64,000 bases of DNA from Marinospirillum alkaliphilum DSM 21637 (GCF_900119735.1 NZ_FPJW01000006.1:1-64000), one strand, 5' to 3'; shown: positions 1 to 6,337, counted from the first letter of the stretch. Notes: generated by a model from the letters alone, not told the origin. A program made the numbers and translations.

Positions 1-1
1 G

Positions 2-277
2 ATCAGCCTACTGGCCAAAAATGACCTGCTGATCATTGATGAGCTGGGCTACCTGCCCATGAGCCGCCAGTCTCGCTACAACCTCTTCCAGTTGGTGAAC
101 AGCCTGTATGAATACCGCTCCATCATCCTGACCACCAACAAGGACTTTACCGACTGGGGAGAGTTCTTCCACAACGACAATGTGGCCATCCCGATTGTGG
201 ACCGGATCATCCATCATTCACACATCTTCATGCTGGGAGGAGAAAGCTATCGACTGAAAGAAAAGTTAACCAACTAA
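2..277 (+). CDS. istB: IstB-like ATP-binding helper of IS21 transposition (3' part)
   Basis: This is the C-terminal 91 residues of an AAA+ ATPase that assists the IS21 transposase in target selection. The reading frame is open to the left edge. It begins with LLIIDELGYLP, the Walker B motif of the IstB family. It continues with the LTTNKDF sensor region and the IVDRIIHHSHI helix that are diagnostic of IstB. The gene is cut only by the window edge; nothing suggests decay in the visible part. It ends just before the terminal repeats of the element, as usual for istB. Confidence 0.9.
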   Translation: MSLLAKNDLLIIDELGYLPMSRQSRYNLFQLVNSLYEYRSIILTTNKDFTDWGEFFHNDNVAIPIVDRIIHHSHIFMLGGESYRLKEKLTN

Positions 278-284
278 CGCATCA

Positions 285-330
285 GGTGGGTCAATTTTAT
301 TGGCCAAAGGTGGGTCAAAATAAATGGCCA
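285..330 (+). repeat. Tandem terminal repeats of the IS21 element
   Basis: Two 22-bp copies, 285-306 and 309-330, share GGTGGGTCAA at the start and TGGCCA at the end, with A/T differences between. They are spaced 24 bp start to start, about two helical turns. IS21 elements carry such repeated transposase-binding sites at both ends. Confidence 0.75.
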
Positions 331-459
331 TTGACAAAACTCAAGCAGAAAATTGCTAGATCTCGCGGTGTTGCTGAGTCGGAAGCCTATTTCGCTCAAA
401 ATTTACTCGCTGACGCTCCTAAATTTCCGCAGAGCGCGGCGTTAGGCCTGGAGACTCCG

Positions 460-825
460 ATGATCAAAGTAACGAAATCCGGTTCCTGCGGTAACTCACC
501 GAAGGCTGCGCTCGTGGAAGATTTAGCAATCGCACTGGAGACGAGAGACACTGATGCGTTATGCAGCGTGATCGACGAGGCCACCGAGTGGATCACCACT
601 ACACGTGAAATTGTGAAGGGGAAGGAAATTACTGATTACCTTGGCAAGCTTAAGAAACCCTCTGCTCTGCAGATAGATGCTGTCGTAACACACGGCAAGT
701 TCGGCAGCGTTTCGGGAACGTCTCACTTTGGCGGCACAGAGCATGGGTTCAACCACACCTTCGAGTTTACAAAAACCACTTTTCGCACATTCAAGCGCGT
801 GCATTCCTATGCTTCAGGAAGCTGA
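460..825 (+). CDS. NTF2-like / SnoaL-fold protein
   Basis: A 121-residue protein of the nuclear transport factor 2-like fold. The start MIKVTKSGSCGNSPK, the helix with LETRDTDAL and the strand IDAVVTHGKFGSVSGT fit the small NTF2 family proteins I know from many bacteria; these are stand-alone cone-shaped barrels without an assigned reaction. The ATG at 460 has a good GGAG six bases upstream. The frame is also open back to the IS end at 336, so a longer start, or a remnant of another gene between 337 and 459, is possible. The IS insertion has probably removed the native promoter. The last residues (YASGS) depart from the family and the gene overlaps a broken higA, suggesting a rearranged 3' end. 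Confidence 0.7.
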   Translation: MIKVTKSGSCGNSPKAALVEDLAIALETRDTDALCSVIDEATEWITTTREIVKGKEITDYLGKLKKPSALQIDAVVTHGKFGSVSGTSHFGGTEHGFNHTFEFTKTTFRTFKRVHSYASGS

Positions 826-1108
826 AGTCGCGCCTAACTACGCATTTCAGTTTTTGCATCCGATGCAGATTACGCAGCGCGAGCTGGCGGATGCTATTCA
901 TGTTCCTTACCAAAGGGTGAATGAGCAGGTTAATCAGAAGCGTGGTATCACGCCCAGTACTGCACTTCGTTTGGGCTTGTTCTTTGGTGTTTCAGCCGAC
1001 TTCTGGCTTAACCTGCAAATCAGATGGAATCTTTACAAGACACAACAAGCAGAGCAGGACGATTTAGCCGAGATTCAAGATGTTACTCATTGGCGGCAGA
1101 TGGCTTAA
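809..1108 (+). pseudogene. higA: HigA-type antitoxin, 5'-truncated and without toxin
   Basis: An XRE-type helix-turn-helix antitoxin. The conserved core is present: ITQRELADAIHVP, then KRGITPSTALRLGLFFG and SADFWLNLQ, which are strongly diagnostic of HigA. The usual N-terminal HPGEILxEEF stretch is missing, and the frame instead runs back into the NTF2 gene. The ATG at 809 lacks a ribosome site and overlaps the previous gene by 17 bases; ATG 863 is an alternative. No HigB toxin precedes it. I read it as a fragment left by a deletion or cassette rearrangement, though an N-terminally divergent functional orphan antitoxin cannot be excluded. Confidence 0.65.
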
Positions 1109-1184
1109 CAAAATGTTATGTTTCTTGACGGAACCTGTTAACCGGTGCTATTGGTAGGACCAAGTCGTTAGCTGGGTAATCAAT

Positions 1185-1454
1185 ATGCAAGTGAAATTTT
1201 CCGAGGATGTCATTCCTCTATCAGACCTGAAGATCAATCCCGGCAAGGTGGTTGGTCGAGCGCAGGATACGCATCGCCCGATCCTGCTTACCAGTCGTGG
1301 CCGTGGTGTAGCTGTTGTGCAGGGGCTCGAGGATTATGAGAGAACTGCCGAGGAATTACGGTTTGTAAAGGCGGTGGCGCTGGGGCTTATGGATGTTCGC
1401 GAGGGCAACACCGTATCGTTGGAGGACGCCAGGAAATCGTTGGGTATCAAGTAA
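1185..1454 (+). CDS. Phd/YefM-family antitoxin
   Basis: An 89-residue antitoxin of a type II toxin-antitoxin pair. The N-terminal half (VIPLSDLKINPGKVVGRAQD, then RPILLTSRGRGVAVV) is the Phd/YefM DNA-binding fold: a short strand, the helix with PGKV and the strand containing ITxxGRxxAV. The C-terminal helix would wrap the toxin. It is followed without any gap by a RelE/ParE toxin gene (TAA then ATG), so the two are certainly co-translated. Such antitoxins normally repress their own promoter, which would lie in the 76 bases upstream. Confidence 0.9.
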   Translation: MQVKFSEDVIPLSDLKINPGKVVGRAQDTHRPILLTSRGRGVAVVQGLEDYERTAEELRFVKAVALGLMDVREGNTVSLEDARKSLGIK

Positions 1455-1754
1455 ATGGAATTACGCATCGCACAGTCTGCTCTTGAGGACTTACAGGCTA
1501 TTCAGGGCTATTACAAAGAGCAGGATGTACCACACATCGGTGATGATTTCGTGACTGCTATCCTGGAGCACTGTGAATTGCTTCAAATTCACCCTGATGC
1601 TGGCCGAGTTGTTCCTGAGTTCAACATGGATCATATTCGCGAATTGATTCACGCGCCGTTTCGAGTTGTCTATCTCAGGCAAGCTAAAGAGGTTGTGCTC
1701 ATACGAATCTGGCGTAGTGAGAGGCAGCTCGAATTACCAGCAAACGAAACATAA
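1455..1754 (+). CDS. RelE/ParE-superfamily toxin
   Basis: A 99-residue toxin of the RelE/ParE fold. It shows the helix AQSALEDLQAIQGYYKEQ, the loop LLQIHPDAGRVVPE, and the strands IRELIHAPFRVVYL and VVLIRIWRSERQL that form the active sheet. The ARRL-like C-terminal strand with arginines is consistent with mRNA cleavage (RelE) or gyrase poisoning (ParE); sequence alone does not decide. The start is adjacent to the stop of the antitoxin, so expression is coupled. The gene ends at the border of a structured palindrome shared with ccdB. Confidence 0.9.
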   Translation: MELRIAQSALEDLQAIQGYYKEQDVPHIGDDFVTAILEHCELLQIHPDAGRVVPEFNMDHIRELIHAPFRVVYLRQAKEVVLIRIWRSERQLELPANET

Positions 1755-1826
1755 CCAAACCATGCACCGGATGCCAAATCCTCCGCTTCGCTGAGGTTTT
1801 GTCACCGGTGATGGCGGGCGTTAAAT
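1751..1826 (+). other. attC-like imperfect palindrome (possible integron recombination site)
   Basis: The 76 bases from ATAAC to GTTAAAT fold back on themselves. CACCGG at 1765 pairs with CCGGTG at 1805, and CAAATCCTC at 1775 pairs with GAGGTTTTG at 1793 with one mismatch. The right end, GGCGGGCGTTAAAT, closely resembles the L'-R' end of integron attC sites (GTTRRRY). The left core ACATAAC fits RYYYAAC imperfectly. It sits exactly at the 3' end of the toxin gene, where an attC belongs. No integrase is visible, and a bidirectional terminator is a simpler reading. Confidence 0.35.
1780..1800 (+). terminator. Hairpin between convergent toxin genes
   Basis: CCTCCGC and GCTGAGG form a seven-position stem with one mismatch around a TTC loop, followed by TTTTG. 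It lies between the RelE-like gene and the oppositely oriented ccdB and could stop transcription of the former. It is the tip of the larger attC-like foldback. Confidence 0.5.
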
Positions 1827-2138
1827 GCCGGTGATCGCCAGGTCCAGAGCCGCAACAATCTGGTCTCTGAAATGAGAGAGGGAACCGATGGGGCTCTTGA
1901 GGTGTTTTTCGGGCACGGAGGAAATTTGCGGAGTTAATAGCAACAACTCCTGATCGGCAAAGCTGATTTCAGGAGTGAGTCCTTGCATGGCTTCGCCGCC
2001 AAAGGCAGAGCGTTTGCCCAAGGGAATAACGATTCGAGTTGCCAGATCGTTCAGGAGGCTGCTCTGAATATCGACAAGATAAGGGTAGTGCGCTTTGCTG
2101 GTTTTACTTGGGTTGGGGTACACATCGAACTGTGCCAT
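1821..2138 (-). CDS. ccdB: CcdB-family toxin
   Basis: A 105-residue toxin of the CcdB family, which poisons DNA gyrase. The start MAQFDVYPN, the segment YPYLVDIQSSLL, the TRIVIPLGKRSA strand and the end VAALDLAITGI align by eye with F-plasmid CcdB (VDVQS, MVIPLA, and a C-terminal WGI or TGI). The C-terminal GI is required for gyrase binding in F CcdB and is kept here. The start was chosen because TGATG joins the ccdA stop to this ATG with one shared base. Its stop codon lies inside the attC-like element. Confidence 0.9.
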   Translation of the reverse strand: MAQFDVYPNPSKTSKAHYPYLVDIQSSLLNDLATRIVIPLGKRSAFGGEAMQGLTPEISFADQELLLLTPQISSVPEKHLKSPIGSLSHFRDQIVAALDLAITGI

Positions 2139-2383
2139 CAGAACTCCCTGAATTCGTCGCCGAAGCATCCATGTTGTTCGACGAAGTCGTTGTAGCTTCT
2201 TATCGCAGCGCAATTTTCTTCAACCCACTGGGCGGCTTCGCGTTTTGAGAGCTCTTCTTTCAGAGCTCGTTCCAGGGTGGCAGACAAGTTAATTTTCAGT
2301 TCCCTGGTTTTACGCAGAAGATCGCTATTGATTGAGAGATTTGCTGCTTTTTTGGGGGCGGCTGAGTTATACAGTTGGGCCAT
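2138..2383 (-). CDS. ccdA: CcdA-family antitoxin
   Basis: An 81-residue antitoxin. Residues 1-45 form the ribbon-helix-helix DNA-binding part (KKAANLSINSDLLRKTREL, then INLSATLERALKEEL). Residues 46-81 (EAAQWVEENCAAIRSYNDFV) are the CcdB-binding tail, ending GDEFREF much like F CcdA. The ATG at 2383 has GGGAGG five bases upstream; a longer open frame exists but lacks a start signal. It is transcribed from a clear promoter with palindromic operators in the spacer, so CcdA/CcdAB autorepression is very likely. Confidence 0.92.
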   Translation of the reverse strand: MAQLYNSAAPKKAANLSINSDLLRKTRELKINLSATLERALKEELSKREAAQWVEENCAAIRSYNDFVEQHGCFGDEFREF

Positions 2384-2418
2384 GAGGGCCTCCCAGAAGA
2401 TATAGAATACAAAGTCTG

Positions 2419-2447
2419 ATTTTATGCGCATAGTTATGCGCATGCAA
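2419..2447 (-). promoter_or_regulatory. ccdAB promoter with tandem palindromic operators
   Basis: Read on the minus strand, TTGCAT (2447-2442) and TAAAAT (2424-2419) form a sigma-70 promoter with an ideal 17-base spacer. The spacer and its edges are filled by two palindromes 12 bp apart, TATGCGCATA at 2423-2432 and TATGCGCATG at 2435-2444. This placement is what a ribbon-helix-helix autorepressor such as CcdA would use. Confidence 0.75.
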
Positions 2448-2582
2448 ATATTTAACCGATAGCTGGTGATGTGATGGAGGGTACAGGTGGAATTCGTAAA
2501 CTTCGTTAGGGTAGGGGGAGCAAGGGAAAAAGTGGTGGTGTGCGAGTGTAGTGGTTCAATGAAACTCGATGAGTAATGAACG

Positions 2583-3182
2583 ATGACTTTTATCCAACCG
2601 GTTACGCTGGCTGACAGGGGCATCAGATTGGTCCCGCTTGATCTGGAGCACGAGGCGGGGCTTGGTGCTGCTGCGGCAGATGGTGAGCTGTGGAGGCTGC
2701 GTGTCACTTCGGTGCCTGAACCGGATGAAACGCGTGCTTATATCGAGGCGGCCTTGAAGGGGCGTGATGAAGGCCATCGGTTTGCTTTTGCTGTTCTGGA
2801 TGATGCCAGTGGCAAGGTGCTGGGTTCAACCAGTTACCATGATGTGTTGCCTGCCGTTAAACGTGTGGAAATCGGTTACACCTGGTACGCCCGTTCTGTG
2901 CAGCGAACGCATGTCAACACCACTTGCAAGCTGTTGCTTCTGGAGCATGCCTTTGATGTGCTGGGGTGTCATGTGGTCGGTTGGCGCACGGATAATTTCA
3001 ACTTTGCAAGTCAGCGTGCAATTGAGCGATTGGGTGCCAGAAAGGATGGTGTGATCCGTGGTCATGCCCTGCGTCGGGATGGCACAATTCGCGATACGGT
3101 GATGTACAGTCTGCATCGGGGTGAGTGGCCGGAGGTGCAGGCCCACCTCCGGTATCTGCTGAGTTGTTATCCTCAAGGCTGA
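2583..3182 (+). CDS. GNAT N-acetyltransferase, RimJ/RimL type
   Basis: A 199-residue acetyl-CoA-dependent acetyltransferase. It has the RimJ/L layout: an N-terminal LVPLDLEHEAGL strand-helix, FAVLDDASGKVLGSTSYHDV, the VEIGYTWYARSVQRTHVNT acetyl-CoA loop region, and the WRTDNFNFASQRAIERLGARKDGV motif with the conserved Asn and Ser. Members acetylate N-terminal amines or small molecules; the substrate here is unknown. It is a single gene ended by the hairpin at 3209. It faces the toxin-antitoxin genes and may still belong to the accessory patch. Confidence 0.9.
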   Translation: MTFIQPVTLADRGIRLVPLDLEHEAGLGAAAADGELWRLRVTSVPEPDETRAYIEAALKGRDEGHRFAFAVLDDASGKVLGSTSYHDVLPAVKRVEIGYTWYARSVQRTHVNTTCKLLLLEHAFDVLGCHVVGWRTDNFNFASQRAIERLGARKDGVIRGHALRRDGTIRDTVMYSLHRGEWPEVQAHLRYLLSCYPQG

Positions 3183-3192
3183 CGCCGGTCAC

Positions 3193-3333
3193 TTAATCTT
3201 CCATTATCAGGCCGCTGTGGTAATACCAGCGGCCTTTTTGTTTGATGAAGCCGGATTTTTCTTCCAGGCAGCGTGGGCCCTTGGGTGCCAGATGCTCAGG
3301 TTTGGTAGGGGTTGCCTTGTGCTCCGTAATCAT
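3193..3333 (-). CDS. 46-residue ORF nearly identical to the YchJ C-terminus
   Basis: A short ORF starting MITEHKATPTKPEHLAPKG. Its last 34 codons mirror the end of the ychJ gene at 18105: both contain PKG, RCLEEKSGFIKQKGRW and YYHSGLI, ending IMED here and ILEP there. At DNA level 69 bases (3206-3274) are identical. The start is supported only by a weak GAAG. It lies 30 bases after the hydrolase gene on the same strand. It may be a real small protein made of one YchJ segment, or a recombination fragment kept because its other strand is a terminator for the acetyltransferase gene. Confidence 0.45.
   Translation of the reverse strand: MITEHKATPTKPEHLAPKGPRCLEEKSGFIKQKGRWYYHSGLIMED
3206..3285. 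repeat. Copy 1 of an 80-bp repeat shared with the ychJ 3' end
   Basis: Bases 3206-3274 are identical to 18118-18186, and identity continues to 3285 with two mismatches before ending abruptly. Copy 1 sits between the acetyltransferase and the hydrolase, 14.9 kb from copy 2. Confidence 0.9.
3209..3239 (+). terminator. Rho-independent terminator after the acetyltransferase gene
   Basis: A perfect nine-base stem, AGGCCGCTG with CAGCGGCCT, closes a nine-base loop and runs into TTTTT. It lies 26 bases after the acetyltransferase stop. The same DNA encodes the tail of the small YchJ-like ORF on the other strand. Confidence 0.85.
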
Positions 3334-3363
3334 CGGACTTCTGCAGCAGTTGTTTGGTATCTC

Positions 3364-4518
3364 TCAATCGCTGACACTTTCCAGTACTTCCTGAATGACC
3401 TGTGATTGCCAGTCGAAATAGGGGTTAAAGGTGAGGCGTGCATGAATTTTTCCTCGCTCACGATAGTCCCAGTCGGAGTACCAGACCGGCTCACCCGCTT
3501 GGCAGCGGGCGGTATCCTCGTCCGTTTGTCCATTGAAGCAGATGCGTTCACTGCCATTCCGCCCATACAGCGGATTCTGAGGTGAAAACAGGATGCCCAT
3601 GTGTGAAAACTGGCTGATGCGTTCCTGAGGCAATGCATCGGTACGCACCAGCACGCGTTCCGAGGAGGCTGATCTGGGCAGAGGGTTTCCATACCAGATC
3701 AAGCGGCTGGAGGCATGGGTGAAATGACGCTCAAAGATGTGCCGAACATAACGCACATCAACGACTGAATCATGCTGGGCCAGCACAATGACGGCTGGGC
3801 GATCGAAGGTCCGACTTTTCAGGTTTTTGCGCACCGCCACGCTGCTGCGGTAGAACTGAGCCAGGCCATTGGTGGGTACGATGTGGTAACGAAGCGGTGA
3901 TTGTAACGGGTTTCGCTCGGGAGAAAGCAGCCAGGGCCTGATATGTGTGAGCCAGGGTGTTGCCCAGTCAAACAGCTCGTTCGAACGCAATGCCGGGGAG
4001 AATAATACCAGGCCATGAATCCGAGGGTCGTCCAGGGCGTATTCGAGCACCAGGTTGGCACCGGTTGAAAAGCCACCCAGCCAGACATCCGGGAATTCCT
4101 GTTGTAACAAGCTGATCTGTTCGTGTACCAGTTGCTGCCAGTCTTCCAGCCGAATGCCAATCAGGTCGGCGGGCTGGGTGCCGTGTCCCGGCAGCAGCAG
4201 TGTTCGCACCACATAGCCTTGCTCAGCAAGACTATTCGCGACATCGGTGAATGACCAGGGTGAATCGCCCAGGCCATGCACCAGCAGGATGGCCTTGGTG
4301 GTTGGCGCGGGTGGCTGGAGCTCAAAGGGAGCATTCCACTTGATTTCATGGAGCGGATTTTCAGTCTGAAAACTGCGCTGTGCTTCAAGTAATTGCCGTG
4401 TTGTTTCTGTATAAGCCTGAAAGGCCGAAACATCCACTTGTGCAGAGTGCCCCGTTACCGGCAGCCCAATGACTGCAAAGATGAACATGGCAACAAGGCG
4501 GCGGATCGGCTGACTCAT
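3364..4518 (-). CDS. Exported alpha/beta hydrolase
   Basis: A 384-residue serine hydrolase with an N-terminal signal peptide (LVAMFIFAVIGLPVTGHSA). The alpha/beta fold is shown by ILLVHGLGDSPWSF (oxyanion HG), LLLPGHGTQP, and the nucleophile elbow GGFSTGAN. Further on are the acid strand VIVLAQHDSVVD and a late histidine in QFSHMG. The family covers lipases, esterases and monoglyceride lipase-like enzymes; the substrate is not evident. I chose ATG 4518, which has GGAG nine bases upstream; an ATG five codons earlier lacks one. A C-terminal region with two cysteines (ERICFNGQ and TARCQAG) could hold a disulfide, fitting a periplasmic location. Confidence 0.85.
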   Translation of the reverse strand: MSQPIRRLVAMFIFAVIGLPVTGHSAQVDVSAFQAYTETTRQLLEAQRSFQTENPLHEIKWNAPFELQPPAPTTKAILLVHGLGDSPWSFTDVANSLAEQGYVVRTLLLPGHGTQPADLIGIRLEDWQQLVHEQISLLQQEFPDVWLGGFSTGANLVLEYALDDPRIHGLVLFSPALRSNELFDWATPWLTHIRPWLLSPERNPLQSPLRYHIVPTNGLAQFYRSSVAVRKNLKSRTFDRPAVIVLAQHDSVVDVRYVRHIFERHFTHASSRLIWYGNPLPRSASSERVLVRTDALPQERISQFSHMGILFSPQNPLYGRNGSERICFNGQTDEDTARCQAGEPVWYSDWDYRERGKIHARLTFNPYFDWQSQVIQEVLESVSD

Positions 4519-4599
4519 GTACTTGATCTCCATGGTGACACCGTGTCTTGAATGAGCGTGGCAAATGAGAGCGCTCTGTGAGTAATGCCTGATCTTCCA

Positions 4600-5031
4600 T
4601 CAGCCTTTGCGGTTTTCTAACATGCGTACAAGTAACTGCTGAAGCTGGTGCTGATCCTGTGTGTTGAGCCCCGCGATGAGCGGTGCCAGTGCCTGTTGGC
4701 CTTGAGCACGCACCTGCCTGACAAGTTCGATGCCGTTGCTTGTCAAAAACACATCTGTTGCTCTCTTGTCTTCTTTATTCGGCGCACGTGCCACTAACCC
4801 CCGCTTTTCTGCTCGCGCAATCAGCCCCGACATCGTCTGTTTCTCCAGACCAAGGTAGGCGGCAAGCTCAGTCATGCGTGGGCGCCGATCCCACAGTATC
4901 CCCAGGACACGAATCAGAGAGAGGGATAGGTCTTTTTCGGCACCGATCTTGTTAATGACGGCCATCGTGACAAAGGCGCTTACTACAAGAGCATCGGCCA
5001 GCTCCTCGCTGGATGGAGGGGCTTGCTTCAT
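4600..5031 (-). CDS. MarR-family transcriptional regulator of the adjacent RND pump
   Basis: A 143-residue winged helix-turn-helix repressor. It has the MarR layout: an N-terminal dimer helix, then LIRVLGILWDRRPRMTELAAYLGLEKQTMSGLIARAEKRGLVAR (helix-turn-helix), the wing NKEDKRATDVFLTSNG, and a C-terminal dimer helix. The start at 5031 has AAGGAG six bases upstream; upstream in-frame ATGs at 5067 and 5049 have none, and the first overlaps the operator region. The gene is divergent from the efflux genes, with two palindromic operators between, so it most likely represses both and is released by a pump substrate. Confidence 0.92.
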   Translation of the reverse strand: MKQAPPSSEELADALVVSAFVTMAVINKIGAEKDLSLSLIRVLGILWDRRPRMTELAAYLGLEKQTMSGLIARAEKRGLVARAPNKEDKRATDVFLTSNGIELVRQVRAQGQQALAPLIAGLNTQDQHQLQQLLVRMLENRKG

Positions 5032-5060
5032 GGATTTCTCCTTACTCATTACGGTTGATA

Positions 5061-5106
5061 TTGACATGGTTCGTATTACGAATCAATAATAGGTTCGTAA
5101 TGCGAA
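5061..5106 (+). promoter_or_regulatory. Efflux promoter with two MarR-type operators
   Basis: TTGACA (5061-5066) and AATAAT (5085-5090) form a near-consensus promoter, spacer 18, reading toward the efflux genes. Two 13-bp palindromes lie in it: TTCGTATTACGAA at 5070-5082, perfect and inside the spacer, and TTCGTAATGCGAA at 5094-5106, over the expected start of transcription. They are 24 bp apart, so two MarR dimers would sit on nearly the same face. Confidence 0.8.
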
Positions 5107-5140
5107 CTATATGGTCGTGTGTCCATTGAAGGAGAAGCCT

Positions 5141-5212
5141 GTGAATGCTGCAGAGAGCTGCGAATGTATCCCTGTCATGCCAGTTTCATCGATCAATGGG
5201 CATTGGTCATGA
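5141..5212 (+). CDS. Predicted 23-residue leader ORF coupled to the efflux adaptor gene
   Basis: A GTG with a perfect AAGGAG six bases upstream opens a 23-codon frame (start MNAAESCECIPVM). Its TGA overlaps the ATG of the adaptor gene as ATGA. The adaptor ATG itself has no visible ribosome site, whereas its inner-membrane anchor begins exactly there. This suggests translational coupling through a leader peptide. The only alternative is a GTG start at 5119 for the adaptor, giving an odd Cys-rich N-terminal extension. Confidence 0.5.
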   Translation: MNAAESCECIPVMPVSSINGHWS

Positions 5213-6327
5213 GGTGGCGCCTTGTCTTTATCTTTACTGTTGTCCTTTTCATTGCCTGTGCTGCCCTGTTCATCACTCTGCGCAGCAGCATTCCTTCTGC
5301 TCCTCTGCCCACCACAACCACACCGGTGCTGACGGTCCGGCACACTTTTGCCAGCATACAGCAGTGGCCAGAAATATTGCATGCCGTTGGCAGCATTGCT
5401 GCCTGGCAGGAGGTCATCATTGGTGCTGAAATCGGCGGAAAGCGGTTGTCACGTCTGCTGGTCAATGTTGGTGATCGAGTGGAAAAGGGGCAACTGCTGG
5501 CACAACTCAGCACCGGTACACTTGAAGCAGATTTGATGGCTAGTCGTGCAGTGCTTCAGGAAGCCGAAGTTGATGCTGCTCAGGCAAGGCGTGCCGCTGA
5601 TCGTGCTCGCATGTTGCAGGGCACTGAGGCACTCTCGGAGCAATCCCTTGATCAGGCCCTGGCGGTGGCTGATACGGCACATGCACGTCTGGTTGCGGCT
5701 CGCGCACGGGTACAGGCGGACTTGCTGCGTCTGACATATACCGAAGTGCGTGCTCCTGACGAAGGACTGATCAGCTCCATTTCTGCTGTTGAAGGCGCGC
5801 TGCTGCAAACCGGAGAGGAACTCATGCGGCTGCAACGCCAGAGTCGTTTGGAGTGGCGTGCTGAGTTGCCCGGGTCGGAGCTGGTGCAGGTGGTGCCCGG
5901 TCAGGTCGTTCACCTTGCTCTTGGTGATTCGCAGATTGTTGAAGGTCGTGTGCGCAGGGTCTCGCCGCAGGTTGATCCGCATACTCGCACCGGTATTGTT
6001 TATGTGGATCTTGAGTCTTCAGCACAGGTGCGTGCGGGGCTGTTTGCACGCGGTGAATTGCTGCTGGCAGAACACAGGGTGCTGACCTTGCCAGAAACTG
6101 CCGTTCTGCTGCGTGATGGATTCAGCTATGTCTTCGTTCTGGATGGCAACCAGGTGCGGCAGCAGAAGGTGAGGGTTGGTGCAAGGCGCGGTGATCGTGT
6201 GGAGATCCGTGAAGGGATCGAAAACGAGACACCGGTGGTTGAGTCCGGTGTGGGTTTTCTGTCGGATGGCGTAACGATACGTCTTGCGGCTGTAGATCAG
6301 AAAACCCTCTCCCAAACCTCGCACTGA
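5209..6327 (+). CDS. RND efflux periplasmic adaptor (membrane fusion protein)
   Basis: A 372-residue HlyD/AcrA-type adaptor that would link the inner-membrane pump to an outer-membrane channel. It begins with a membrane anchor (RWRLVFIFTVVLFIACAALF). The split lipoyl domain follows (GGKRLSRLLVNVGDRVEKGQLLAQL and LTYTEVRAPDEGLISS), flanking a helical hairpin (about residues 100-170). Beta-barrel and membrane-proximal domains come last (PGQVVHLAL, RTGIVYVDL, VRAGLFARGEL, LPETAVLLRDG). The pump gene starts 11 bases after its stop. It is under the MarR-controlled promoter. Confidence 0.9.
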   Translation: MRWRLVFIFTVVLFIACAALFITLRSSIPSAPLPTTTTPVLTVRHTFASIQQWPEILHAVGSIAAWQEVIIGAEIGGKRLSRLLVNVGDRVEKGQLLAQLSTGTLEADLMASRAVLQEAEVDAAQARRAADRARMLQGTEALSEQSLDQALAVADTAHARLVAARARVQADLLRLTYTEVRAPDEGLISSISAVEGALLQTGEELMRLQRQSRLEWRAELPGSELVQVVPGQVVHLALGDSQIVEGRVRRVSPQVDPHTRTGIVYVDLESSAQVRAGLFARGELLLAEHRVLTLPETAVLLRDGFSYVFVLDGNQVRQQKVRVGARRGDRVEIREGIENETPVVESGVGFLSDGVTIRLAAVDQKTLSQTSH

Positions 6328-6337
6328 AGGAGCGATC

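Larger units (their letters stand above)
1..336 (+). mobile_element. Right end of an IS21-family insertion sequence
   Basis: The window opens inside an IS21-type helper gene. Past its stop codon lie two imperfect tandem 22-bp repeats starting GGTGGGTCAA, and the sequence then ends ...ATGGCCATTGACA. Read inward this gives TGTCAATGGCCATTTA, matching the TG...CA termini and multiple terminal transposase-binding repeats known for IS21 elements. The likely outer boundary is base 336. The transposase (istA) and the left end lie outside the window, so target duplication cannot be checked. Confidence 0.8.

Noticed and set aside
337-459. Open frame joining the IS end to the NTF2-like gene
   Set aside because: No family recognised and the NTF2 family start with a good ribosome site lies at 460; kept only as a note.
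1103-1173. Second attC-like element between higA and the Phd-like gene (GCTTAAC ... GTTAGCT)
   Set aside because: The arms do not pair symmetrically and the right core misses the GTTRRRY consensus. RYYYAAC cores are expected by chance about once per kilobase.
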